From an uncultured Collinsella sp. (GTDB lineage Bacteria > Actinomycetota > Coriobacteriia > Coriobacteriales > Coriobacteriaceae), in NCBI GenBank assembly GCA_900764025.1, contig CAAFMM010000126.1, positions 1-21,783 on the forward strand: 21,783 nucleotides of DNA, written 5' to 3'. This document shows positions 1-7,128 of this stretch, one piece after another. How positions within the stretch are numbered: the stretch's first letter is position 1; the number at the start of each line of letters is the position of its first letter. Below the pieces are notes generated by a model. The model was not told the origin of the DNA, did not search any database, and worked only from the letters and a program-made list of their open reading frames with translations. The position numbers were made by a program, and so were the translations under genes.

Positions 1-218
1 ATCTAGGCACGGGAGCCTCCCAACCTCGTTGCGGCGCGGCTGCGCCTCTGGCACTTCAACAACATTGTCGCAGCCCCGACCCGCGGTCACGAGCGGGGGC
101 TCCTGTCGTTTCCGTGCCCTCGGATTGGGTCATAGTGTCTGTCGTGTGCTCAGCCTGCGTCGTTACCATGGTCCATTAGGGACGGAGGAAAACAGATCAT
201 TTTCCTTGACTCGCGGAA
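1..218. other. Structured edge region, possible RNA
   Basis: No convincing gene is seen here; the reading frames that cross it lack a ribosome binding site and family features. The DNA can pair extensively. GGCACGG at 6-12 pairs with CCGTGCC at 112-118, and GAGCC at 13-17 pairs with GGCTC at 98-102. Enclosed are the hairpins GGCGC/GCGCC and CCCGC/GCGGG. This resembles a multibranched RNA of about 115 nt, though either strand could be the transcribed one. I compared it by eye with T-box, cobalamin, TPP, FMN, glycine, SAM, tmRNA, SRP and RNase P consensus features and found no match. A further hairpin (AGGAAAA/TTTTCCT, 186-206) lies just downstream of the deformylase stop on the minus strand and could help end its transcript. 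Confidence 0.3.
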
Positions 219-629
219 CTAGATCACGATTCCGCAGCAATGATCGATTTCGTGCTGGATGATCTCGGCGGTGTAGCCCGAGAAGTTTTTGATGCGGTGG
301 ACAAAGTTCTCATCCAAATACTCAACCTTAATGCGGCGATAGCGGGTGCATGGACGCTCGCCGATCAGCGAGAGACATCCTTCGCTCGTCTGATAGGCAT
401 TGACCTGCTCAAGAATTTGAGGGTTGTACATCAGGAGCGTCCTGTTGCCGTCCTTTATGCAGATGATGCGTTTGCGCACGCCGATCATGTTGGCGGCGAG
501 GCCCACGCACTCGTGCTCATGCTCGTGGAGCGTATCCAGGAGATCCTGCCCGGTCGCGGCATCGTCGGGTCCCGCGTCTTCGGAAGGCAGACGTAAAAAG
601 AACTCGGATTTCATGATGGGCTTAATCAT
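219..629 (-). CDS. def: Peptide deformylase (short form)
   Basis: Predicted to remove the formyl group from the N-terminal methionine of new proteins, as a metal hydrolase in the cytosol. The 136-residue product has the three family motifs: CVGLAANMIG (a GxGLAAxQ variant in which Gln is replaced by Met), EGCLS with the metal-binding Cys, and HEIDH near the C-terminus with two metal-binding His and the catalytic Glu. The length and the ANMIG variant fit the short deformylases common in Firmicutes and anaerobic actinobacteria rather than the longer E. coli type. The ATG at 629 is chosen because GAGGAG lies just upstream and the homology begins at MIKPIMKS; the frame remains open further upstream but without family sequence. 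It is divergent from the MFS gene. A possible -10 (TATTAT on the minus strand, 668-673) lies about 40 nt upstream. It may be a secondary deformylase. Confidence 0.9.
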   Translation of the reverse strand: MIKPIMKSEFFLRLPSEDAGPDDAATGQDLLDTLHEHEHECVGLAANMIGVRKRIICIKDGNRTLLMYNPQILEQVNAYQTSEGCLSLIGERPCTRYRRIKVEYLDENFVHRIKNFSGYTAEIIQHEIDHCCGIVI

Positions 630-701
630 GGCGGGCTCCTCATGTCTCATGCTTTCGTGGACTTTTAATAATAGCGCGGAAGGAAAGCTGCGCGTTCGCG
701 T

Positions 702-833
702 TACAATTTTTCGACGTTGGACCATGTTGCCAGACTCGTCGTGTACGGCGTCTGGCGTAAGTCTAGGGCTCATTTTCGCCCTGGACTGTTCCTCTGGGGC
801 GATGCGACTGTCGTTCCAAGAGGAAGGAAATGC
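702..833 (+). promoter_or_regulatory. Hairpin-rich leader of the MFS gene
   Basis: A -10-like TACAAT at 702-707 (no good -35) would start a leader of about 120 nt. It contains three consecutive hairpins: GCCAGAC/GTCTGGC (729-735 with 750-756); GTCTAGGGC/GCCCTGGAC (761-769 with 778-786, one G-U pair, 8-nt loop); and TTCCTCT/AGAGGAA (789-795 with 819-825). The third overlaps the purine-rich ribosome binding site AGAGGAAGG of the MFS gene and would hide it. This suggests translational control, but no known riboswitch was recognised. The first inverted repeat could equally be a protein operator. Confidence 0.45.
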
Positions 834-2249
834 ATGGGGAGCAAATCTCAGCAACAAGTTCAAGCACCGCCATCGGCCACTGCGGCAATTCTCGTCGTAA
901 TGTATGTTGCAGCCTTTGTCGCTGCGTTTAACGAGAACATCATTAACGTGGCGTTGCGCGACATTATGGCGGCCTTTTCGGTGAGCGCCACCACGGCGCA
1001 GTGGCTCGTTTCGGGCTACATGATCGTGACGTCGATCTTTACGGCCATCATGGCCTTTCTGTCCGGCCGTTTCTCGACGCGCAAGCTACTGTTTTTCGCA
1101 TGCGGATGCATGGTCGCCGGCGAAGTCCTGTGCCTGGTCGCTCCGTCGTTTGGCGTTTTGCTGCCAAGCCGTATTTTGCAGGCTGCGGGATCGGGCATCT
1201 TGTTCCCGCTCATGATGAACGTGGTGCTGTCTTGCGCCCCGCGCGAGAAGCTCGGTCTGTATCTGAGCCTGGGCGGCGCCTGCATTACGCTAGGGCCGGC
1301 GTTTGGACCTGTGATCAGCGGTCTTATGTGCACGTTGTTTGGCTGGAGGGCGGTGTTCGTAGTGCCGCTGGTGGGCGGCATTGTGGTCGCTGCGGCGGGC
1401 GTAAAGCATGTTAAGAATGTCGGAGAGCGCTCGAACACCACGCTTGATATTCTGTCGGTTGTTTTGCTCGCCGCCGGCATTACGGCATTTGTGTATTCCG
1501 TAGGCGAGTTCTCGACCAATCTGATTGCCGGTATCGCGGCGCTTTTCGCCGCCATTGTGCTGCTCGGCCTGTTTGCGGCCCGCCAGCTCAAGCTCGAGCA
1601 TCCGGTGCTTAACGTGCATCCCATGGCGAGCATTCGCTTTTGGCCGGCGTGTCTGCTCGTCGTTGTGTCGATGATGACGACGTTCTCGATGAGCGTTTTG
1701 TTGCCGCTCTATTTTGGGGGCGCATACGGCATGACCGCACTTGTTGCGGGCTTGCTCATTTTGCCTGCGATTGCCTGCAATGCCGTGACCTCGATTGTTG
1801 GCGGACGCGTGATGGACGCCCGTGGCGCATGGCCGCTGCTGCCGGTCGGCTTTGCCCTGATTGCCGTGGGGCAGACTGCAATCTCGATGACGGCGGCGAG
1901 TATGAACATCGGCGTCGTCGTGGCACTGACCGTTGTGGTGTATGCCGGAGTCGGTTTGGTGCTGAGCCCCTCGCAGACGGCCGGCTTGGAGACGCTGCCT
2001 GCCGCCGAGCATCCTCACGGAACGGCATTGCTCAATACGTGGAACATGATTGCCGCATCGTTTGGCCCGTCGCTGTTTATCGGCCTGCTCTCGAGTTCTG
2101 CGGCGACTGCCGGCGCCGCTGGCGTTGCGACGGACGTTGCCCAGGCGATTGGATTTGCAGCTGCCGTGCGTGTGGCGGCTGTAATTGCCGCGGTCGGGTT
2201 CGTGGCGTCGCTGGTGTACGCTCGTCGCGAGTCGCACATGTCGCATTAA
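834..2249 (+). CDS. MFS drug-exporter-like transporter (DHA2 type)
   Basis: Integral membrane transporter of the major facilitator superfamily, 471 residues, probably a proton-coupled exporter of drugs or other small amphiphiles. Visible features are the first-helix sequence NENIINVAL (residues 34-41, typical of DHA2/EmrB-QacA members), motif A as GRFSTRKLLF (78-87) in the helix 2-3 loop, a motif C-like GPAFGPVISG in helix 5, and dense hydrophobic segments along the whole length, consistent with 12-14 helices. ATG at 834 is chosen because AGAGGAAGG precedes it and because hydrophobic sequence begins about 17 residues in; the open frame extends upstream to 717 but that stretch falls in the hairpin-rich leader. 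The gene stands alone, divergent from def. The substrate cannot be told from sequence. Confidence 0.88.
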   Translation: MGSKSQQQVQAPPSATAAILVVMYVAAFVAAFNENIINVALRDIMAAFSVSATTAQWLVSGYMIVTSIFTAIMAFLSGRFSTRKLLFFACGCMVAGEVLCLVAPSFGVLLPSRILQAAGSGILFPLMMNVVLSCAPREKLGLYLSLGGACITLGPAFGPVISGLMCTLFGWRAVFVVPLVGGIVVAAAGVKHVKNVGERSNTTLDILSVVLLAAGITAFVYSVGEFSTNLIAGIAALFAAIVLLGLFAARQLKLEHPVLNVHPMASIRFWPACLLVVVSMMTTFSMSVLLPLYFGGAYGMTALVAGLLILPAIACNAVTSIVGGRVMDARGAWPLLPVGFALIAVGQTAISMTAASMNIGVVVALTVVVYAGVGLVLSPSQTAGLETLPAAEHPHGTALLNTWNMIAASFGPSLFIGLLSSSAATAGAAGVATDVAQAIGFAAAVRVAAVIAAVGFVASLVYARRESHMSH

Positions 2250-2401
2250 TGTGTGCACATAGATTCTGCAGCTAGATTGGATGGCGACACCATAAACTAA
2301 TGGACGTTTTGCCGAGAGGCATGAATGTTTAAAGCGCAAAGAGTGCGCGACGGGCCCCGCGAATGGGGCGATGATGCCCGAGAGGGCCAAGAAGGAGTCT
2401 C

Positions 2402-3265
2402 ATGTCCGAGAACGAAGAGATCATGAACGAGACCGAGAACGAGACCATGGCTGCCGAGGTCGAGGCAGTCGAGACCGTGGAGACCGAAGCTGCCGAGGTT
2501 GAGGCTGCTGACGAGGTTTCCGCCGAGGAGGAGGCCGAGGTTGTCGAGGCCGCCGTTGATTACGATGACGAAGAGCTGATGGACAAGATGCAGAAGGCCG
2601 CCCGCCTGCTGCGTAGCCGTCGCTTTGCTATTTCCAAGGAGGAGGAGGCCAAGGCCGAGCGCATGGCGAACATCGAGCGCGCCATCAAGCTTCTTGACCT
2701 CAAGCCCAAGATGGAGCAGAAGGAAATGTCCGACCTGCTGGGCATGCGCCTTCGTGAGCTCGATGGTCTGATGGCCGAGGCCGAGGCTGCCGATCTGGTC
2801 GGCCGCATCGACGACGCCGAGGGCGATATGCGCAAGATCGTCGTCTTCGCTGCCGAGGATGCCGCTGAGGGCCTGGTCGAGCTTGCCAACAAGAAGGAGA
2901 AGCTCCTGCCCGAGCTTTCTTATGAGGAGGCCACCGAGCTGATGGCCGCTCTCGATAAGGTTATCGCTCCGCTCGTCGCCATGGGCCTGGACGAGGACCG
3001 CGGTCCTCGTGGCGGCCGTGACGACCGTGGTGGCCGTGGCGGTGACCGCGGCGGTCGCGGTGGCGATCGCGGTGGCCGTGGCGGCTTTGGTGACCGTGGC
3101 GGCGACCGTGGCGGTCGCGGCGGCTTTGGCGGCAACCGTGGTGGCTATGGCGACCGCGGTGGCAACCGTGGCGGCTTTGGCGGCAACCGTGGTAACGACC
3201 GCGGCGGCCGCGGCGGCGACCGTGGCGGCCGCAACGGCGGTGGCTTCCGCGGCAACCGCTTCTAA
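2402..3265 (+). CDS. Acidic / helical / RGG-repeat protein
   Basis: Not a named family that I recognise. The 287-residue product has three parts. Residues 1-57 are strongly acidic and rich in Glu, Ala and Val. Residues 58-195 are predicted helical and charged, with a stretch (about 88-137) that could be a winged-helix fold, and a second helical segment at 150-195. Residues 200-287 are almost only Gly, Arg, Asp, Asn and Phe, in RGG, DRGG and FGGNRGG repeats. RGG tails bind RNA in many proteins and can drive condensation, so an RNA-binding or RNA-chaperone role is inferred. AAGGAG lies 6-8 nt before the ATG. The preceding 150 nt includes a nested hairpin (GGGC, CCCC/GGGG, GCCC, about 2353-2380), possibly a regulated leader. 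The gene is followed by two strong hairpins. The repeat DNA is open in more than one frame, but only this frame has a start signal. Confidence 0.75.
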   Translation: MSENEEIMNETENETMAAEVEAVETVETEAAEVEAADEVSAEEEAEVVEAAVDYDDEELMDKMQKAARLLRSRRFAISKEEEAKAERMANIERAIKLLDLKPKMEQKEMSDLLGMRLRELDGLMAEAEAADLVGRIDDAEGDMRKIVVFAAEDAAEGLVELANKKEKLLPELSYEEATELMAALDKVIAPLVAMGLDEDRGPRGGRDDRGGRGGDRGGRGGDRGGRGGFGDRGGDRGGRGGFGGNRGGYGDRGGNRGGFGGNRGNDRGGRGGDRGGRNGGGFRGNRF

Positions 3266-3268
3266 TTA

Positions 3269-3296
3269 GTTACGGCGTTTTACCAAACGCCGTAAC
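3269..3296 (+). terminator. Perfect hairpin after the RGG gene
   Basis: GTTACGGCGTTT (3269-3280) and AAACGCCGTAAC (3285-3296) form a perfect 12-bp stem with a 4-nt TACC loop, 3 nt after the stop codon. No T-run follows, so it is either an atypical terminator or an mRNA 3'-end stabiliser. Confidence 0.6.
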
Positions 3297-3344
3297 GGGC
3301 CGACGCTGCGCGGGCCGCATTTGGACAATCTGACGTTCAACTTC

Positions 3345-3379
3345 AAGGGCGCGACCAGAAGGTCAGCGCCCTTTCGTTT
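3345..3379 (+). terminator. Rho-independent terminator of the RGG gene
   Basis: AAGGGCGC (3345-3352) pairs with GCGCCCTT (3366-3373), and an inner GACC/GGTC closes an AGAA loop. The stem is followed by TCGTTT. It sits about 80 nt past the RGG stop codon and is the best intrinsic terminator for that transcript. Confidence 0.75.
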
Positions 3380-3514
3380 CACGTCACCTTGCCTCAAATG
3401 CGACCCGCTCGCTGACTTATGTTCAACCTATGGCGTCATCTCGCCCCAAAAGGGCCTCCCTCGCTCTGGCGGGTTTTCGCTGGCGTTGCCAAAACATCGG
3501 CGTTGCCTTGATTC

Positions 3515-3539
3515 AAACCTGCCAAAAAGGGACAGGTTT
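3515..3539. repeat. GGGACA-loop hairpin (REP-like)
   Basis: AAACCTG (3515-3521) and CAGGTTT (3533-3539) form a stem whose loop contains GGGA, running into GGGACAGG. It is followed by ATTTTGG, giving the alternative stem CCAAAA/TTTTGG around the same core. The core resembles the loops at 13207-13218 and 14040-14048. It may also act as a terminator because an AT-rich run follows. Confidence 0.5.
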
Positions 3540-3582
3540 ATTTTGGTCGGTTTTATCTGGGTAAACGTGGCCGTCTATCGCA

Positions 3583-3642
3583 ATGTAGTCGTTGGGGCGT
3601 TCTTGTCTGACTAGTCGTTTAAGAACGTTCCAACGACTACAT
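3583..3642. repeat. Long palindrome, 60 bp
   Basis: ATGTAGTCGTTGG (3583-3595) pairs perfectly with CCAACGACTACAT (3630-3642). Two G-U pairs then continue into CGTTCTT/AAGAACG (3598-3604 with 3621-3627), so the stem reaches about 22 bp. The loop contains the palindrome GACTAGTC. No open frame or T-run goes with it. It looks like an interspersed palindromic element. Confidence 0.65.
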
Positions 3643-3645
3643 AGC

Positions 3646-3713
3646 ATGAGAGTGGATAATCTCCCGGTTTGAGCCCGCATTCAAGCTCAAAGTGGGAGAT
3701 TATCCACTTTCAT
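3646..3713. repeat. Long palindrome, 68 bp
   Basis: AGTGGATAATCTCCC (3651-3665) pairs perfectly with GGGAGATTATCCACT (3694-3708). The stem extends outward through ATGAG to 3646 and 3713 with one G-U pair, giving about 20 bp. A second inner stem TTTGAGC/GCTCAAA (3668-3674 with 3685-3691) sits inside. It begins only 4 nt after the previous palindrome and ends about 40 nt past the pdxT stop codon, so it could also end the pdxST transcript. Confidence 0.65.
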
Positions 3714-3753
3714 TTGTTGTGTGTCCGAAAATCCACGCTCGTTTCTGCTCCGC

Positions 3754-4341
3754 CTACATTTGGAGGAAGAGCTCGTGGAGGCGCATGTCGTCGTCGAGCT
3801 CGGGGTGGAAGGTGACGCCGAGCTGGTTGCCTTGGCGGGCGGCGACGATGCGACCGTCGACTTCGGCTACGGCCTCAGTGTCGCCGTGCACTTTGACGAT
3901 GCGGGGCGCGCGGATAAACGTCAGCGGCACCTCACCGTCGATACCGCCTACCTGCCCCTTGGTTCGAAAGCTGCCGAGCTGCCTGCCGTAGGCATTGCGC
4001 TCGACAAGTACATCCATGGTTGCCAGGCGCGGTGTCCCCTTATCGTCATGGGCGGCAAGGTCGTGAGCCAGCAGAATCAGGCCGGCGCAGGTGCCCAGGA
4101 CGGGCATGCCGTCAGCGATACGGGCACGAAGCTCCTCGAGCATGTCCAACTCATCAAGCAGCTTCCCTTGAACGGTAGACTCGCCGCCGGGAAGTACTAG
4201 ACGGTCAAAGTCCTGCTGCAAATCGGCCGCCTGCCTCAGCTCAATACAGTGTGCGCCAAGCTCGGATAGTCTTGCCTCGTGCTCGGCAAAAGCGCCTTGG
4301 ACCGCCAGCACGGCGACCGTTTGGTCTGCATAATCGCTCAT
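3754..4341 (-). CDS. pdxT: PLP synthase glutaminase subunit PdxT
   Basis: Glutaminase half of the deoxyxylulose-independent pyridoxal phosphate synthase; it releases ammonia from glutamine and channels it to PdxS. The 195-residue class I glutamine amidotransferase shows the nucleophile in GTCAGLI (Cys85), the oxyanion-region PGGES (51-55) and the rest of the triad in TFHPE (His179, Glu181). AVQGAFAEH near the start is typical of PdxT. It begins 20 nt after pdxS with its own AAAGGA-type ribosome binding site, and is therefore expected to be co-transcribed with it. The length is normal for the family and nothing looks damaged. Confidence 0.97.
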   Translation of the reverse strand: MSDYADQTVAVLAVQGAFAEHEARLSELGAHCIELRQAADLQQDFDRLVLPGGESTVQGKLLDELDMLEELRARIADGMPVLGTCAGLILLAHDLAAHDDKGTPRLATMDVLVERNAYGRQLGSFRTKGQVGGIDGEVPLTFIRAPRIVKVHGDTEAVAEVDGRIVAARQGNQLGVTFHPELDDDMRLHELFLQM

Positions 4342-4361
4342 GTGCGATCCTTTCTGCTGGA

Positions 4362-5252
4362 CTAGCGCCCGCGCTCCTCCATGATGATTTCAATCTCGTC
4401 GGCGTTGATGCCCACCATAGCCTCGCCCAGGTCCTCCGAGAGCTCGGCAATGAGCTTGGCATCGGTGAAGTTTGCCACGGCCTTGACGATGGCGGCGGCG
4501 CGCTTGGCAGGGTCTCCGCTCTTAAAGATGCCCGAGCCGACAAAGACGCCCTCGGCGCCCAGCTGCATCATCAGCGCGGCGTCGGCGGGGGTCGCTACGC
4601 CGCCGGCGGCAAAGTTCACCACGGGAAGCTTGCCCGTGGCATGGACCTCGCGCACCAGCTCGACCGGAACCTGCAGCAGCTTGGCTGCCTCAAAGAGCTC
4701 ATCATCGCGCAGGGCGACAACGTCACGGATCTGCTTTTGGATCTTGCGCATGTGACGCACGGCCTGAACGACGTCGCCCGTACCCGGCTCACCCTTGGTG
4801 CGAATCATCGTGGCGCCTTCGGCAACACGGCGCAGCGCCTCGCCCAGATCACGGGCGCCGCAGACAAACGGCACGTCAAACTGGGTCTTGTCGATGTGAT
4901 AGACGTCATCGGCAGGGGAGAGAACCTCGGACTCGTCGATGTAATCGATCTCGATGGCCTGCAGGACCTGCGCCTCGACAATGTGACCGATGCGGCACTT
5001 GGCCATGACGGGGATGGAGACGGCCTTCTGGATGCCCTTGATCATCTTGGGGTCACTCATGCGCGATACGCCGCCGGCAGCACGGATGTCGGCCGGGATG
5101 CGCTCGAGTGCCATGACGGCGCAGGCGCCCGCCTCTTCGGCGATGCGTGCCTGCTCGGGCGTGGTGACGTCCATGATGACACCGCCCTTGAGCATCTGCG
5201 CGAGCTCGCGATTGAGTTTGACGCGATCGGCCTTGCTGGTCTGTTCTGCCAT
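4362..5252 (-). CDS. pdxS: PLP synthase subunit PdxS
   Basis: Synthase half of the PdxST complex, making pyridoxal 5'-phosphate from ribose 5-phosphate, glyceraldehyde 3-phosphate and ammonia supplied by PdxT. The 296-residue TIM barrel has the strongly conserved GGVIMDV (active-site Asp28), [13 protein letters not shown] (Lys85, the substrate imine lysine), [11 protein letters not shown] (second lysine Lys153, phosphate loop) and [17 protein letters not shown] at 5252 is chosen because AAGGGAG precedes it by 6-7 nt and [12 protein letters not shown] fits family N-termini; the frame extends 14 codons upstream without support. It is first in the pdxST operon and divergent from pdxR. Confidence 0.97.
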   Translation of the reverse strand: MAEQTSKADRVKLNRELAQMLKGGVIMDVTTPEQARIAEEAGACAVMALERIPADIRAAGGVSRMSDPKMIKGIQKAVSIPVMAKCRIGHIVEAQVLQAIEIDYIDESEVLSPADDVYHIDKTQFDVPFVCGARDLGEALRRVAEGATMIRTKGEPGTGDVVQAVRHMRKIQKQIRDVVALRDDELFEAAKLLQVPVELVREVHATGKLPVVNFAAGGVATPADAALMMQLGAEGVFVGSGIFKSGDPAKRAAAIVKAVANFTDAKLIAELSEDLGEAMVGINADEIEIIMEERGR

Positions 5253-5317
5253 GGTTGCTCCCTTGGTTGGCATGTGCATTGCTTGACGGAACATCCTATC
5301 GGGGAGCTGGGTATGGC

Positions 5318-5386
5318 GAAATACTCAGCTTTCGAGATAATAACAAGGTCAGACTAATACCAGATTGAATGACTTAATAAGGTCAG
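5318..5386. promoter_or_regulatory. pdxST / pdxR control region with paired sites
   Basis: AAGGTCAG occurs twice in direct orientation (5345-5352 and 5379-5386), 34 bp apart. A plausible pdxS promoter on the minus strand is TTGTTA (5341-5346), a 17-bp spacer and TATTTC (5318-5323), so the first site overlaps and extends just upstream of the -35. For pdxR, TAATAC (5355-5360) could be a -10 with only a weak -35, which would put the second site just after the transcript start. Direct repeats are a common operator form for MocR regulators. The inferred scheme is PdxR acting on pdxST from the first site and on itself at the second. Confidence 0.5.
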
Positions 5387-5391
5387 GTGAT

Positions 5392-6837
5392 ATGCTCATG
5401 CTTGACTACAATTTGGAAAAACGCGGCGAAGCATCACTCTATGAGTATGTTTACCAGCAAATTCGAGATGATATCGTAGCTGGACGCATTGCGGCGGGGG
5501 AGCATCTTCCGTCTAAGCGCGCCTTTGCCAGTCATCTGGGAATCAGTGTCATTACCATCGAGAATGCATATAGCCAGCTACTTGCCGAGGGCTATATTTG
5601 CTCAATGCCGCGTCGTGGCTACTACGCTTGCGAGCTTCCGGATGCACCAGTTTTGCCTTTGGCCGCGGGGAGTATCGACCGAGATGCCGTCTCTGTGGGC
5701 CCCAGCGCGCATGATGTCAACAGACAGGTCGAGCGATTCGACGCACTTTCTCCTTCCGCTTTGGAGGCGGCGCGGCTTTGGCAAAGCGCGCTACGGGCGA
5801 CGCTGACATCCGAAGACGAACGCGAGATCTTTTCGCCCGCACCGGCACAGGGCACCGCTCGGCTACGACGCGCAATTGCTCACCATCTGCGTGGGACGAG
5901 GGGCATGAATGTCGATCCCAATAACATTGTCATCGGCGCGGGCGCCCAGCTGCTCGATACCATGTTGGTTCAATTGCTTGGCGCGGACAAGGTGTATGCC
6001 GTTGAGGACCCGGGCTATTTGCGCCTGACGCGCATCTATCAGGCTATGGGCTGCAAAGTTCGACATATCCCGTTGGATGATGAGGGCGTGGACTTGAGCA
6101 CTCTGCAGAAAAGCGGGACCGATGTCCTTCACCTGATGCCGTCCCATCAGTATCCGACCGGCCTTGTGACGAGCATTGCGCGTCGCTACGCGCTGCTGAG
6201 CTGGGCCGTCGAGCGACCAGGTCGGTATCTCATCGAAGATGACTTTGATTGTGAGTTTCGCCTTGCCGGCAAGCCGATTCCCGCGCTCGCGTCGATCGAT
6301 GCCTCCCAGTCGGTTATCTACACCAACACGTTTTCGAAGAGCCTGTCATCGGCGTTGCGTCTAGCGTACATGGTGTTGCCCGACGAGCTGATGGAGCGGT
6401 TTAGGCGCAACCTTGGTTTTTACGCCTCATCGGTGAGTTCTGTTGACCAGGTCGCTTTGGCTCGTTTGCTGGAATCGGGTGATTACGAGCGACATGTGAA
6501 CCGCGTGCGCGTTCGTGCTCGTGAGGCGCGTGATGGCCTGACGGCACTTGTACGGAAAGCGTTTCCGGCAGGGGAGGTCTCGATTGAGCATGCAGACGCG
6601 GGTCTTTACTGCACTGTGGTTGCGGAGCGCGGAACGGGCGGAAGCTCTTTTGCGCAGGTCCTCACACGCTCGAGTATCCCGTTTATCGATATCGGTGACT
6701 GTTATTGGTGTGCCGATGGCGCGTCTGTCCCTGAAAACTCAACTCAAATACTTGTCCAGTATGACGACCTGAGTCCGGAAGTGCTTAATACCTTGGAATT
6801 GCAGCTAATGGGGGCGCTCTGCAATCTAAGTGAGTAG
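5392..6837 (+). CDS. pdxR: MocR/GntR-family regulator of B6 synthesis
   Basis: MocR-type transcription factor: an N-terminal GntR winged helix (YEYVYQQIRDDIVAGRIAAGEHLPSKRAFASHLGIS, then VITIENAYSQLLAEGYI) joined to a fold-type I aminotransferase-like domain that binds PLP. The lysine expected to hold PLP is in NTFSKSLSS (Lys316 from this start). Position next to and divergent from pdxST strongly suggests PdxR, which senses PLP and controls its synthesis. An upstream TTG at 5365 is also in frame, but ATG 5392 follows AAGGTCAGGTGAT at good spacing and the TTG would lie at the likely transcript start. ATG 5398 is another option. The last three codons and the stop (Leu-Ser-Glu-stop) lie inside a repeat element, so the natural C-terminus may have been replaced. 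Confidence 0.93.
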   Translation: MLMLDYNLEKRGEASLYEYVYQQIRDDIVAGRIAAGEHLPSKRAFASHLGISVITIENAYSQLLAEGYICSMPRRGYYACELPDAPVLPLAAGSIDRDAVSVGPSAHDVNRQVERFDALSPSALEAARLWQSALRATLTSEDEREIFSPAPAQGTARLRRAIAHHLRGTRGMNVDPNNIVIGAGAQLLDTMLVQLLGADKVYAVEDPGYLRLTRIYQAMGCKVRHIPLDDEGVDLSTLQKSGTDVLHLMPSHQYPTGLVTSIARRYALLSWAVERPGRYLIEDDFDCEFRLAGKPIPALASIDASQSVIYTNTFSKSLSSALRLAYMVLPDELMERFRRNLGFYASSVSSVDQVALARLLESGDYERHVNRVRVRAREARDGLTALVRKAFPAGEVSIEHADAGLYCTVVAERGTGGSSFAQVLTRSSIPFIDIGDCYWCADGASVPENSTQILVQYDDLSPEVLNTLELQLMGALCNLSE

Positions 6838-6946
6838 ACTTTTGGCACTTTGGCGACCAGGCCGTTTTGAAACAAGCTATCTACCTGCGACTTTATAAAG
6901 CAATATGGATGGTCTGCGCGGCAAGTTCGAAAAAGTCTACTCACTT
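6826..6946. repeat. Three-frame-stop element, copy 1
   Basis: The left end CTAAGTGAGTAGACTTTT is the inverse of the right end, and this copy's right end stops at ACTCACTT without the final AG. The left end gives TAA, TGA and TAG in three different frames. The inside is about 88 percent identical by eye to copy 2 and shares TACCTGCGACTTTATAAAG, which includes the palindrome CTTTATAAAG. It overlaps the 3' end of pdxR and supplies its stop codon. Confidence 0.85.
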
Positions 6947-6979
6947 GCCGCACAAAGTTTCCGCATGAGAAAAAATGGG

Positions 6980-7045
6980 GTTTTCAACAGGGCTTCGTCC
7001 AGCTCACGGCAAGCTTTTGGCCAGTTGGGGAGGGCTGTTGAAAAC
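6980..7045. repeat. Inverted repeat upstream of the nuclease gene
   Basis: GTTTTCAACAG (6980-6990) and CTGTTGAAAAC (7035-7045) are perfect 11-bp inverted copies, 44 bp apart, in the 180-bp gap between repeat copy 1 and the nuclease gene. They could be a paired operator or a loose stem. Nothing else is recognised in this gap. Confidence 0.45.
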
Positions 7046-7128
7046 TTAGCAGTCCGTTCGGTGCCATTTTTGTTGCGTTCGCGCCAATACGAGACCGACT
7101 GGGTTGAAATCTGTGTTTTCCTGTGCCT

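Larger units (their letters stand above)
3266..3753. other. Gene-free palindrome-rich region
   Basis: This 488-bp region lies between the convergent RGG gene and pdxT. It holds five separate stem-loops, each listed on its own. The only open frame of note (3321-3614) has no ribosome binding site, no family features, and runs straight through a terminator and two palindromes, so I do not call a gene. Confidence 0.7.

Noticed and set aside
1290..2390. Minus-strand open frame of 366 codons opposite the MFS gene
   Set aside because: Composition is that of a reverse-read hydrophobic gene (Arg, His and Gln rich), and no start signal is seen.
3009..3269. Second-frame open reading in the RGG repeats
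   Set aside because: Low-complexity Ala/Val product created by the repeat DNA; the RGG frame has the start site and continuous coding from 2402.
3321..3614. 97-codon plus-strand open frame after the RGG gene
   Set aside because: Runs through a terminator and a long palindrome, and has no ribosome binding site or known features.
4251..5357. Plus-strand open frame of 368 codons opposite pdxS
   Set aside because: Antisense of the unmistakable pdxS coding region, with no family similarity of its own.
5365..5391. TTG start for pdxR
   Set aside because: It would fall near the likely transcript start, has no ribosome binding site, and ATG 5392 is better placed.
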